This document shows positions 41,885-50,120 of a DNA stretch of 64,000 bases, piece after piece. Where the stretch lies: the NCBI RefSeq assembly GCF_003862495.1, contig NZ_RRCH01000003.1, positions 1 through 64,000 of the forward strand. The letters are read 5' to 3'. Each line of letters begins with the position of its first letter. Position 1 is the first letter of the stretch. Below the pieces are notes generated by a model. It worked only from the letters and a program-made list of their open reading frames with translations, was not told the DNA's origin and made no database searches. This stretch comes from Halocatena pleomorpha. GTDB taxonomy: Archaea; Halobacteriota; Halobacteria; Halobacteriales; Haloarculaceae. Position numbers and translations under genes: made by a program.

Positions 41885-42740
41885 CCACCGTCGGCTCGCC
41901 GTGTTCGAACGCCGACCGAGCCAGCGCCGCGAACTGTGTTGGTGAGAGATCTCCGGGACGTTTGCGCAGTGTTTCGTCGTCAACGGCAGCCACGACGTTC
42001 TCGGGTTCCGTGAGGTTCGAGATGTGTGCCGTGTTGCGGATCGCGTTGCGAACCGTCTTTCTGCGCTGCGTGAACACCGCCGTCACGAAGTCCAAGAAAA
42101 ATGCATCGTCGGGGACCGTGTACGCCGGGGAACGGGGCACCACTTGAACCACGGCGCTTTCGACGGGTGGTGCGGGCGAAAACGCTTCTTGAGGAACTGG
42201 CTCGACGATCTCACTCTCCCCGTAGTGGCCGGCTGTGACCGACAGCCGGCCGTACTCGTCGGTCCCCGGATCGGCGGCCATGCGCGCGGCGAACTCCCGC
42301 TGGACCATCACCACCAGCGGAATGGAACGCGGGAGCAACCGGAACAGAATGTCACTGCTCGCACTGTACGGAAGGTTCGACACTGACGCGGTCGCGTCGG
42401 GCAACTCTACGTCGAGCGCATCCCCTTCGATGACCGTCAACCGATCGGCAGCAATGGCGTCCTCAAACTCCGTTCGGAGAAATTCTACAAGCGTCGGATC
42501 GCGTTCGACGGCCGTCACGCGTTCGCCGTGGGCGAGCAATCGATCGGTGAGTGCTCCCGTTCCCGCTCCGATTTCGAGTAGATGGCTCGTGTCGGTATCG
42601 GTCGGGAGATAGCCTGTCAGCCGATCGAGCACACGGTCGTCAACAAGAAAGTGTTGGTCGTAGTCCGGTTCACCGGCCACACCCGCCCGAGCGATGAGCG
42701 CATCGGGATCACGAAACGACCGAGAAGACGAATCTTTCAT
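41871..42740 (-). CDS. ksgA: 16S rRNA (adenine-N6,N6)-dimethyltransferase KsgA
   Basis: A 289-residue methyltransferase that dimethylates the two adjacent adenines near the 3' end of 16S rRNA. Motifs are YDQHFLVDDRVLDRL, the SAM loop HLLEIGAGTGALTDRLL near residue 55, and the catalytic NLPYSASSDILFRLL near residue 122. The C-terminal domain has FFLDFVTAVFTQRRKTVRNA. It sits in a translation-related run: L21e, RpoF, DUF655, KsgA, HemK-type methyltransferase. Confidence 0.95.
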   Translation of the reverse strand: MKDSSSRSFRDPDALIARAGVAGEPDYDQHFLVDDRVLDRLTGYLPTDTDTSHLLEIGAGTGALTDRLLAHGERVTAVERDPTLVEFLRTEFEDAIAADRLTVIEGDALDVELPDATASVSNLPYSASSDILFRLLPRSIPLVVMVQREFAARMAADPGTDEYGRLSVTAGHYGESEIVEPVPQEAFSPAPPVESAVVQVVPRSPAYTVPDDAFFLDFVTAVFTQRRKTVRNAIRNTAHISNLTEPENVVAAVDDETLRKRPGDLSPTQFAALARSAFEHGEPTVDGRD

Positions 42741-42792
42741 CGTTCCGTCGTACGCTGTGGCGTCGCAAAACGGATTCGCTATCGGGTGGTGA

Positions 42793-43347
42793 TCAGCCGA
42801 CGAACGACCGATATTTCAGGTCCTCCTCCCGAAGTTCCTCGTGGATCCGTTCTCCGAGGATTTCGCGGGGGCTGTGCAAGCCAGAGACGCGGTTTTCGAG
42901 GTCATCGAAACTCTCGAACGGCTCGCGTTTTCGCTCCTCTAATATGTTGTTCCGGAGCTTCTTCCCGATACCGGGCAGTAGATTCAACTGGTGAAGGCGG
43001 AGTGTGATCGGCTGGGCGTCGTTGTAATACTCCACGAAACGCTGTTCATCTTCGTCGATGATCGCTTCGATAGCGTATTCGATCTCCGAGCGCGCGCTGG
43101 TCGTGAGCTCGTCGTAGGAAACGGGTCGGGTTCGATCGACGTTGTCACCGTCGAGTGCCACCGTATCACCGATCGACACAGACGCGTCGTCGCTTAGTAC
43201 ACATTCAAGCAGTTCGAACTCTTCGACGCCGATAGTGTATGCAAGCGACGGCTTCTTATACTGGGGACGATCGTCGTCAGGACGCCCATGGGGCAGGTAG
43301 TCCAATACGACTGCGGAACTCGACTCCCCGCTTTCGGCATCACTCAT
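42793..43347 (-). CDS. DUF655 family protein with helix-hairpin-helix
   Basis: A 184-residue archaeal protein. The N-terminal half is an OB-like domain (AVVLDYLPHGRPDDDRPQYKKPSLAYTIG). The C-terminal half is a helix-hairpin-helix (LLPGIGKKLRNNILEERKREPFESFDDLENRV). DUF655 genes are conserved beside rpoF, L21e and ksgA in archaea, suggesting a role in RNA binding during translation or rRNA maturation. That role is inferred from context. Start 43347 (MSDAESGE) is chosen. Confidence 0.88.
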   Translation of the reverse strand: MSDAESGESSSAVVLDYLPHGRPDDDRPQYKKPSLAYTIGVEEFELLECVLSDDASVSIGDTVALDGDNVDRTRPVSYDELTTSARSEIEYAIEAIIDEDEQRFVEYYNDAQPITLRLHQLNLLPGIGKKLRNNILEERKREPFESFDDLENRVSGLHSPREILGERIHEELREEDLKYRSFVG

Positions 43348-43442
43348 GTTCCGTACAAAGGCGACCATCTACTTAAGTGAACTACCCGGAACATTGGTAT
43401 GGAACCGCCACAGGAGACCCGTCGGAGACCGATCGCCTGAGA

Positions 43443-43799
43443 TCACACGTATTGCGCGATGCTGTTTAAGATCTCGTCGAGTTCCTCGCCCGACAACGAG
43501 TACCGCTCTTGGGCGTAGACGGCACGGAGTTCGTCCCGGGTTTGCGGGAGCAGGTTAACGATTTTGAACGCGGTCTCTGTCTCTACTTTCTCGTGTTCCT
43601 GTAGTTCCTCGACGAGTGCGCGCGAATCGTCGGCACTCAGCTCGGAAAAGCGATTGACATGCTCGATGGCGCGCGCGAGTTCATAGCGCATTTCCCGCTC
43701 TTCGTCGGCTGCGCGCTCAGCTTCGATCTCGGCGAGCAACTCTTTGACCTCCGGGATCGTGAGGTGCTCCTCCTCGATCTTCTCTTTGAATATTGTCAT
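43443..43799 (-). CDS. rpoF: RNA polymerase subunit F (Rpb4 homologue)
   Basis: A 118-residue subunit that forms the RNA polymerase stalk with RpoE (Rpb7 homologue). It begins [22 protein letters not shown] and has the HRDC-like C-terminal fold ([39 protein letters not shown]). Its ATG overlaps the L21e stop by 4 bp. The L21e-rpoF-DUF655-ksgA order is conserved in archaea. Confidence 0.94.
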   Translation of the reverse strand: MTIFKEKIEEEHLTIPEVKELLAEIEAERAADEEREMRYELARAIEHVNRFSELSADDSRALVEELQEHEKVETETAFKIVNLLPQTRDELRAVYAQERYSLSGEELDEILNSIAQYV

Positions 43800-44086
43800 C
43801 TCTGCCGGCGAAGGTGAGCTGGACGGGAAATGAGCGTCTTCTGTGTACCGCCGTCGGTGACCTGCACCTTGAACGCTCGACCCTGTTTTCCGACAACTTC
43901 TCCGGTGGTTCCGTCAAAACGAGGATGGAACCGCCCTTCGTGAACGCTCGGATCGATCTTGAGGTGAACTGTTTCGCCCATCTCGAACTCTTCGACCTGC
44001 TGTTGGGGCGGTGTGGTTCCCCTGTCCCGTGGGTCGTTCGAGAGCTTATTGCGGGTGCTGTTAAAGGGTCCGTTGGAACTCGGCAT
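43796..44086 (-). CDS. rpl21e: Ribosomal protein L21e (eL21)
   Basis: A 96-residue large-subunit protein. The sequence [21 protein letters not shown] is the L21e signature, followed by [23 protein letters not shown] and [17 protein letters not shown]. Length is standard. It starts the cluster and is translationally coupled to rpoF. Confidence 0.96.
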   Translation of the reverse strand: MPSSNGPFNSTRNKLSNDPRDRGTTPPQQQVEEFEMGETVHLKIDPSVHEGRFHPRFDGTTGEVVGKQGRAFKVQVTDGGTQKTLISRPAHLRRQR

Positions 44087-44163
44087 TTCCAGTACGTACC
44101 CCGGTGAGAGATATAAAAGGTGCGTTCTGCGATCGCGCGCTCCCTCCTGACGGACTGTCGCTC

Positions 44164-45408
44164 TTACGCCAGCGGGACGAACCGGAACAGGAGATACGCT
44201 CCGACGGTTGCGATGCCGGGAACGAGGTTCTGGAGCGCGATAACCCTCGCAGTGGTGCCGGGCTCGAAAAGATCCTCGGCGCTGGGTAGATCCGCGGGAT
44301 CCTCTTCACCGATGGCTGGAACGTTCTCGGCGTTGCCGTTTTCGCTATCGTTCACGCCGGCCACAACGGGGTTTGGACGACCAACGGTCGGTACGCCGGT
44401 GTCCTCTCCCTCTGCGGCCAGTGCCCCGACTGAGACGCTACCGTCGGTTCCTTTTCGGACGGCGTCGGTCGCCGTGACCGTGCGGGTGGCTCGGCCCCAA
44501 CCGAGTCCGAGGATCGACATCGTTGCGATCACGACGAAACTCGCGGGGATGCCAAGCCACGAGAGAAAGCTAACGAGCACTGCCGTAACGAATTCCACGA
44601 CGACCGCTGCCAGTAACGGTAGTTCAGTGAGATCGTTTCCGACGGTGTCGAGCGTGCGGCGTCCAATGGTCAGCCCACCGAGCCCGATCGCAAGCCCGCC
44701 AAGCACGACGCCCTGTTCCATTCCGATCGCTTCGTATCCGACGAGCGGTGCGACGGCGTTGGCAACGTTGCTCGCTCCCGCAGAAAACGCCATTGCACAG
44801 CCGATAACGACGACGACGGCCGTTCCCAACACCTCCCGCTGGGTGGTGCCAGGACCGAACGCGATTCGGGGGATCGCCCCAGAGCGATTTAGGTGGAACA
44901 GCGGCCCCTGGGTCTGGGCGATTTCGAACTTCGCTACCAGTTTGGGATAGAAGTAGCGGCCGACGACGCCGCTGACCCAAAACGCCAGAATGGGGGCGAC
45001 CAACCACCAGACCACGATCCAACCCATCACCGCCCAGTTGAGTTGCCCGGTCGCCAAGCCGAGTCCTGCGATAGCGCCGACCGCTGTCATCGATGTGGAG
45101 GCCGGCACACCGAACCAGTTCGAAATGAGGAGTGCGAATCCGATGAAAAAGAGGATCGCAATGCTGGCCTCGATCGAAAACAGCCGGGCGGGAACAACAT
45201 CTCCGCCGAGCGTCTCGACGACGTTCGGGCCGAGAATCCACCCACCGAGCAACGCGAACAGCGCCATCAATCCGCCAGCAGCCAGCTTCGAAAGTACGTT
45301 GCTTCCAACTGCCGGACCGAACGCGGCCCCAGTGTTAGATCCGCCGATGTTGATTCCGACGAAAACCGCCATTACGAGTCCGATCCCGAGGAGTATGACA
45401 TTCACCAT
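44164..45408 (-). CDS. Inorganic phosphate transporter (Pit family)
   Basis: A 414-residue permease with about ten TM helices arranged as two inverted halves. The signature GANDVANA-type repeats appear as [19 protein letters not shown] near residue 25 and [19 protein letters not shown] near 225. A long acidic cytoplasmic loop lies around residues 310-385. Pit proteins import phosphate with protons or sodium. No phoU-like gene is beside it. Start 45408 ([10 protein letters not shown]) is preferred. Confidence 0.92.
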   Translation of the reverse strand: MVNVILLGIGLVMAVFVGINIGGSNTGAAFGPAVGSNVLSKLAAGGLMALFALLGGWILGPNVVETLGGDVVPARLFSIEASIAILFFIGFALLISNWFGVPASTSMTAVGAIAGLGLATGQLNWAVMGWIVVWWLVAPILAFWVSGVVGRYFYPKLVAKFEIAQTQGPLFHLNRSGAIPRIAFGPGTTQREVLGTAVVVVIGCAMAFSAGASNVANAVAPLVGYEAIGMEQGVVLGGLAIGLGGLTIGRRTLDTVGNDLTELPLLAAVVVEFVTAVLVSFLSWLGIPASFVVIATMSILGLGWGRATRTVTATDAVRKGTDGSVSVGALAAEGEDTGVPTVGRPNPVVAGVNDSENGNAENVPAIGEEDPADLPSAEDLFEPGTTARVIALQNLVPGIATVGAYLLFRFVPLA

Positions 45409-45505
45409 CGTGTAGAACCTACACACGAACCATTATGATTCGTTCGTGGCGCGACCAAAACGACCCTCTTATCACTGCCACGGGCCGGGAAAAAGTGAAA
45501 ACGTC

Positions 45506-45772
45506 TCAGATGCGACCGACGTTTTCGACAGAAACGCTTTCAACGCCGTCGACACCGTCAAACGCGTCTTCTACCGTTTCGGTTCCGCCTGAATCGTCGG
45601 GAACGATGACGGTCGGCACGAGCGCGACGAGACCGAACGCGACATCATCGCGTTCGAACCCGTTGATCTTGGCTCCTTCCGGAAGCGAGTTCTCGAGTCG
45701 CTCTTGAAGCTCGTCGAGATCGATATCCGGACTTTCCGGCATGACCTTGATGTTGGCTGCGACTTTTCCCAT
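45506..45772 (-). CDS. ef1b: Translation elongation factor aEF-1beta
   Basis: An 88-residue guanine-nucleotide exchange factor for aEF-1alpha. It begins [22 protein letters not shown] and has the family core [25 protein letters not shown], ending [12 protein letters not shown]. The start ATG 45772 is fixed by homology and lies 10 bp after the stop of the zinc micro-protein gene, so the two form one operon. Confidence 0.95.
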   Translation of the reverse strand: MGKVAANIKVMPESPDIDLDELQERLENSLPEGAKINGFERDDVAFGLVALVPTVIVPDDSGGTETVEDAFDGVDGVESVSVENVGRI

Positions 45773-45782
45773 GGTTCTCTCG

Positions 45783-45959
45783 TTATGGTCCCGTGAATCC
45801 GCAGTCTGGACACTCATAGAGGTTGCTCTGCTTCCGGCAGCGTTCACACCGGTGGAGCTGGTGGCCACACTCCGGGCAGTCGAACGACGCCGCGCTCAAC
45901 CCGGCAATGTTAATGCCACACGAGGTGCATTTGCGCTGTGCTCGCTGTTCTGCGCTCAT
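45783..45959 (-). CDS. 58-residue zinc micro-protein (HVO_2753-like)
   Basis: A 58-residue protein with four CxxC pairs: C11/C14, C28/C31, C38/C41 and C50/C53, the last three as CPECG, CERC and CPDCG. It would bind two zinc ions. It starts at ATG 45959 ([10 protein letters not shown]) and ends at TAA 45783-45785. The sequence and the position directly upstream of aEF-1beta match the haloarchaeal zinc-finger micro-protein family (HVO_2753 type), which in Haloferax is linked to swarming and biofilm formation. The spacing to aEF-1beta (10 bp) implies co-transcription. Confidence 0.88.
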   Translation of the reverse strand: MSAEQRAQRKCTSCGINIAGLSAASFDCPECGHQLHRCERCRKQSNLYECPDCGFTGP

Positions 45960-46023
45960 ATCCGTCGTGAGTGGACGACGAGGTATAATTGTTGTTAAAC
46001 CGCCCGTCGGATTGTGGACCGCG

Positions 46024-47439
46024 TCACCGATGAGCAGTGTGCGGCGTGAACTTCACCCCGTATCGCGGGACGCCCTCTTGGGTGTAGATGTGTCTGATGA
46101 CCGGAACGACGGTCTCCCCAACAGCCGCCTCCGCAGTGAGTTGGCCAGGAAGGCTAACGGTGTTCCCCCCGTGCTCGAATCGGACGATCGCCACGCCGAA
46201 CGCGCCAGCACGCGCTTGCTGTTCAGCGAATTCGGGCGGCGCACCGCCGCGTCCGATGCTCGTTACGGTTTCGACAGTGCCGGTCGTCCACAGTTCGATC
46301 GGCTCGTACGCCACGAGTTCGCCACAGCCCGAACAGGCGCCTTCCGGTGGGAATGTGAGGTCGTTACAGTCGGGACACTGCCCCGCGACCAACCGGTGGC
46401 GCTGGGGAAGCGACCGTTCCCACGACGGAACGGAAACATACGCCGCGCCCGTATCGGTCCCTGACGTGGTGATCGCCCCCCGTCGTCGGAGATACGCGGG
46501 ATAGGTGAGCGTTCGCTCACCGGTAACGGCGCAGTCGCTCATCACTCCATCACCATCACTAACTTCAACGCGAAGCACGTCCGCGCCAGCGCCGCTACCG
46601 AACGACGCCGCGAGTACCGTCTCGTGATCGCCACTAGCGAGGGCGCGCGCCAATGAAAGCGGTACGCTCGCTGCGCCGGTGTCTCCGAGTGCGTGGACGG
46701 TCGCACACGCACGGATGGCGTCAGACGCCACATCGAGCGCAGCCGTAGCCCGATACGGTCGTTTCCCGTCGGGTGCTTGGACTGCTGCCGCCGTCACCCC
46801 CGCAGTTGGCACCGACGCGGCAGCCGCAGAAATCGTTTCGGTGAACGCTCGGCGCTCGTAACTGCCGATATCGATCTCTTCGACGTGTTCGCTTCCTCGA
46901 CGTCGGAATCGAGTACCGGGAGACGGTGTGGCGTACTCACCGTGATCGGTGAGTATGGCCGCTCCGTCCGGATCGAGCACGAACGCCGCTGCACCCGCAC
47001 CAGCGGCGTGCTCTCGGGTCTCATCGGGCGCGCCCTGCGGACAGTCGGCTGCGATGACGAGCGCCGTTTCGAACGAGGACCCGGCGAGCAACGCTTGTGT
47101 GCCAGCGCGCGTGCTTCCAGTGAACGTCTGTGTCCGTGCCCGTTCGGGGACGCCGAGCATCGACGCGAGCCGCGAGGTGAGTGCCCCCTCGGCCAGTGGC
47201 GGTGTCGTGGTCGCAAAACCGAGCCAGTCGATCGCTTCTCTGTCGATTCCTGCTGCCGTCAGCGCCCGCCGCCCCGCTGCGGCCGCCATCGTCAGCGCGT
47301 CCTCGTCGGCGTCGGGAACGGCCTTGGATTCGATTCCCGGCGGATCGAACTGCCCCCACGCGTCAGCGAATGATTCGGACTCGATCCGGAACGCGGGCGT
47401 GTAGACACCGACCGACCGGATCCGCGCGAGTTCACTCAT
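46024..47439 (-). CDS. HMG-CoA synthase/KAS-III-like protein fused to a DUF35 OB-fold domain
   Basis: A 471-residue two-domain protein. Residues 1-340 have the thiolase fold of HMG-CoA synthase/KAS III (ARIRSVGVYTPAFRI; EAIDWLGFATTTPPLAEG). Residues 350-471 form a DUF35 domain with a zinc ribbon CPDC...CSGC and an OB fold. At the catalytic cysteine of HMG-CoA synthase (pattern ACKAGT) this protein reads STRAGT, so the cysteine is replaced by threonine. It overlaps the thiolase gene by 4 bp. A role in holding or channelling acyl-CoA for the thiolase is more likely than HMG-CoA synthesis. Confidence 0.85.
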   Translation of the reverse strand: MSELARIRSVGVYTPAFRIESESFADAWGQFDPPGIESKAVPDADEDALTMAAAAGRRALTAAGIDREAIDWLGFATTTPPLAEGALTSRLASMLGVPERARTQTFTGSTRAGTQALLAGSSFETALVIAADCPQGAPDETREHAAGAGAAAFVLDPDGAAILTDHGEYATPSPGTRFRRRGSEHVEEIDIGSYERRAFTETISAAAASVPTAGVTAAAVQAPDGKRPYRATAALDVASDAIRACATVHALGDTGAASVPLSLARALASGDHETVLAASFGSGAGADVLRVEVSDGDGVMSDCAVTGERTLTYPAYLRRRGAITTSGTDTGAAYVSVPSWERSLPQRHRLVAGQCPDCNDLTFPPEGACSGCGELVAYEPIELWTTGTVETVTSIGRGGAPPEFAEQQARAGAFGVAIVRFEHGGNTVSLPGQLTAEAAVGETVVPVIRHIYTQEGVPRYGVKFTPHTAHR

Positions 47440-48641
47440 CGATCCACCTCCGTCGTGTCCGACGCACGCTCACGCTCGTGCTCGCGCTCGAAAACGTGAA
47501 CCACCGCCGCGCCACCGCTGCCTCCAACATTGTGCGTGAGTCCGTATCGAGGCGTTTCGACCTGGCGGTCGCCCGCCTGGCCGGACAGTTGTTTAAACGC
47601 CTCAACGACCTGCCCGGTACCGGTCGCACCGATCGGATGGCCTTTCGACTTCAACCCACCCGATGTGTTGACTGGGAGTTCACCATCGAGTGCCGTCGCG
47701 CCGCTCTCGACGAACGGGCCGGCGTGTCCGCGGTCACAGAACCCAAGGTCTTCATACGCCAGTAGCTCCGCGATCGCAAAGCAGTCGTGCACCTCCGCGA
47801 AATCAACGTCTTGAGGGTCGATTCCGGCCGTCTCGTAGGCCCGCGTGGCTGCCTGTCTGGACGCAGGAATCCCTGTGTACGTCTCGCGTTGGAACAGTCC
47901 GACTGCGTCGCTCGCCGCTCCGACGCCAGCGACCCGGATCCGGTCGTCGGTGTACTCTTCGACAACGTCCTCGCTCACGATGAGCGCACACGCAGCGCCG
48001 TCGGTCGTCGGACAACAGTGGTACAACGTGAGCGGATCTGCAACGGTCGGTGCTGACTGGGCGTCGTCTAGCGAACAGGAGAACTGCAGGTGTGCGTGGG
48101 GATTTTTCGCGCCGTTCTCGTGGTTTTTCACCGCCACACGCGAGAGCTGTTCGGCTGTCGTGTCGTACGCCTCCATGTGCGCGCGGGCCATCTGGGCGTA
48201 CACCCCGGCAAACGTCGTTCCCGACAGCCGTTCCCATTCGGTTTCACCGCTAACACCGAGCCAGTACCGTACTGACTCACCAGACACGTCCGTCATCACC
48301 TCGAAGCCCCCAGCGAGGACGACATCCGCCATCCCGGATTGAACGGCCATCACGGCCTGCCGAACAGCGTAGCCTCCAGCAGCACACGCGTTCTCGACGC
48401 GGGTACAGGGGACACCATCCAAGCCGACGTGTTCGGTGACCGCTGGCCCGGACAGTCCGAGCTGACGACCACCGACACCTAACGTACCCACGTACGCCTC
48501 ATCGATATCTTCCGACGGAAGTTCATCTGAGACACTGTCAAGCGCGTTCTCATAGGCCGCCGTGAACAACGACCGGTAGCTCTCGCCGGGAAACGAGCCG
48601 AAATCCGACTGTCCCGCCCCGACGACATACGCGTTGGGCAT
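47436..48641 (-). CDS. Thiolase (acetyl-CoA C-acyltransferase, SCP-x type)
   Basis: A 401-residue thiolase. The acylated cysteine is in RVENACAAGGYAVRQAV near residue 87, the catalytic histidine-asparagine region is EVHDCFAIAELLAYED, and the glycine-rich GGLKSKGHPIGATGTGQVVE lies near residue 335. The C-terminal motif reads THNVGGSGGAA, as in SCP-x-like thiolases, rather than CIGGGQG. Start 48641 (MPNAYVVGAG) is chosen. It is the first gene of a pair with the DUF35-fused protein; archaeal thiolases are often encoded with DUF35 proteins. Confidence 0.9.
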   Translation of the reverse strand: MPNAYVVGAGQSDFGSFPGESYRSLFTAAYENALDSVSDELPSEDIDEAYVGTLGVGGRQLGLSGPAVTEHVGLDGVPCTRVENACAAGGYAVRQAVMAVQSGMADVVLAGGFEVMTDVSGESVRYWLGVSGETEWERLSGTTFAGVYAQMARAHMEAYDTTAEQLSRVAVKNHENGAKNPHAHLQFSCSLDDAQSAPTVADPLTLYHCCPTTDGAACALIVSEDVVEEYTDDRIRVAGVGAASDAVGLFQRETYTGIPASRQAATRAYETAGIDPQDVDFAEVHDCFAIAELLAYEDLGFCDRGHAGPFVESGATALDGELPVNTSGGLKSKGHPIGATGTGQVVEAFKQLSGQAGDRQVETPRYGLTHNVGGSGGAAVVHVFEREHERERASDTTEVDR

Positions 48642-48722
48642 GCTTGATCTCGGGTAGCACACCACTACTGTGCTACGATCGAGAAGGTGTGTTTTCACCG
48701 AATACAGTTGTGAGCCCCGCGA

Positions 48723-48733
48723 TAATTATTTAT
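48723..48733 (+). promoter_or_regulatory. TATA-like box upstream of the metal exporter gene
   Basis: TAATTATTTAT lies just upstream of the palindrome at 48747-48775. This would put the transcription start inside the palindrome. Confidence 0.45.
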
Positions 48734-48746
48734 GACAACAGCCTAA

Positions 48747-48775
48747 AGATAGATTTAGACATGGCTAATCTATCT
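48747..48775 (+). promoter_or_regulatory. Palindromic operator, possible DtxR/MntR-type metal-sensor site
   Basis: AGATAGATTTAG and CTAATCTATCT are inverted repeats differing only by one extra T, around the spacer ACATGG. The core TTTAG...CTAA recalls DtxR/MntR/SirR-type boxes. It lies between the TATA box and the GTG start, where a bound repressor would block initiation. The link to a metal sensor is inferred from the transporter downstream. Confidence 0.6.
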
Positions 48776-48782
48776 GGTCAGG

Positions 48783-50033
48783 GTGATCTCTGTGTTCGGT
48801 GAATTGTGGGAGATCTTCGTTCTCTCCGTTCGGGATGGGTTTGTGCAAGTAAGCGCGTTCGTAGCGATCACGGTGTTTCTGTTCAGCTACGTTCAGTACA
48901 AGACTGATGGACGGCTGATTGGGTGGCTTGAATCGAATCATCGCGCACAGCCGATCGTTGGCGCGTTGCTGGGACTGACGCCGGGGTGTGGTGGTGCTAT
49001 CGTCGTGATGCCGTTGTACATCCGTGGCAGCGTGACGTTCGGAACGGTGGTGGCGACACTCATCGCTACGGCAGGCGATTCGGCGTTCGTCATCCTCGCA
49101 CTCGCTCCTGAGGCGGGGCTGTACGCCTACGGTGTCGGGTTTGGCACGGCGATTCTCTCAGGGTATGCCGTCGATAGATTCGGCTTCGGTGTTGACCGCG
49201 TTGATCAGGCTGTGAGTCGTCTCAATCCCACTGCAACGGATGGGGGGACGGTGGCCAACGGCGGCGTTGTGCAGTGTACGAAGACGAACGCTCCCGCAGG
49301 TGTCGGGAGTCAGGTGCACCATTATCCTGATGAGAGCTGTGACCACGAGTCGACGGCGCGCGAATCACCGTTCATGACGCGGGTGAATCTGGGTGTACTC
49401 GCGCTCTGGTGGGTGATCGCAATCGGTGCGCTGGCCGCAGGCGTGACGTATCTCGCCCGCGGTGCGCCAGAGGTTGCGCTGGTGGCGAACACCGGCTTTG
49501 CGGGTCTGTTCACCATGTTCGGTCTCACCGGCACCACTCTCTCGTTCTATCTCTACTTCGTCGGGCGGCGGTACATCGGCCACGGCCGGATGGAGCAAGC
49601 GAGTGACGCATTCGACAGCACGCGGGAGGCGTTGACGCATGCGGCGATGGAAACCTCCTTCGTCACTGTCTGGGTGTTGGCGGCGTACCTCGTCTATGAG
49701 TACAGCGTCGTGCTGTTCTCGCTTGACATCGCCGGCATCGCCGCTGCGGCCGGATTGGTCACGCCGGTCGCCGGGGCTGCTCTGGGGTTGATCCCCGGCT
49801 GTGGCCCACAGATCGTGCTCGCAACCGCCTATTCGGAGGGGAGCATTCCCTTCTCGGCACTGACTGCCAACGCTATCAGTCAAGACGGCGACGCGCTGTT
49901 CCCACTCATTGCGATGGACAAGAAAGCCGCGCTCATTGCCTCGGTTTACACCACTGTTCCCGCGCTCCTCGTCGGCGTCGGACTGCATCTACTTGTCGGT
50001 CCCATGTTCGGGTTCGGCGTGCTTGGGGGGTGA
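48783..50033 (+). CDS. Putative 10-TM heavy-metal (manganese-type) exporter
   Basis: A 416-residue membrane protein read from GTG 48783. Two homologous halves share the signature LGLTPGCGGAIVVMPLYIRG near residue 63 and LGLIPGCGPQIVLATAYSEG near 337, each followed by a [GD]D-containing helix (TAGDSAFVILAL; SQDGDALFPLIAM). This is the pattern of the ArsP_2/putative manganese transporter family. The central loop (about 160-200) carries cysteines and paired histidines (QVHHYPDESCDHE) that could bind metal. About ten TM helices are visible. A palindromic operator precedes it, suggesting metal-responsive control. Confidence 0.8.
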   Translation: MISVFGELWEIFVLSVRDGFVQVSAFVAITVFLFSYVQYKTDGRLIGWLESNHRAQPIVGALLGLTPGCGGAIVVMPLYIRGSVTFGTVVATLIATAGDSAFVILALAPEAGLYAYGVGFGTAILSGYAVDRFGFGVDRVDQAVSRLNPTATDGGTVANGGVVQCTKTNAPAGVGSQVHHYPDESCDHESTARESPFMTRVNLGVLALWWVIAIGALAAGVTYLARGAPEVALVANTGFAGLFTMFGLTGTTLSFYLYFVGRRYIGHGRMEQASDAFDSTREALTHAAMETSFVTVWVLAAYLVYEYSVVLFSLDIAGIAAAAGLVTPVAGAALGLIPGCGPQIVLATAYSEGSIPFSALTANAISQDGDALFPLIAMDKKAALIASVYTTVPALLVGVGLHLLVGPMFGFGVLGG

Positions 50034-50085
50034 GCGTCGATCACTGCGGTTCAGACGCGATCTATCGAGCGTGTCCATCCTTCCT

Positions 50086-50098
50086 GTGATATATGTAT
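50086..50098 (+). promoter_or_regulatory. TATA box of the HsdR-N protein gene
   Basis: GATATATGTATAC lies 23-35 bp before the ATG at 50121, matching a leaderless promoter. Confidence 0.5.
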
Positions 50099-50120
50099 AC
50101 TCACCGTTCAATATCGACCG

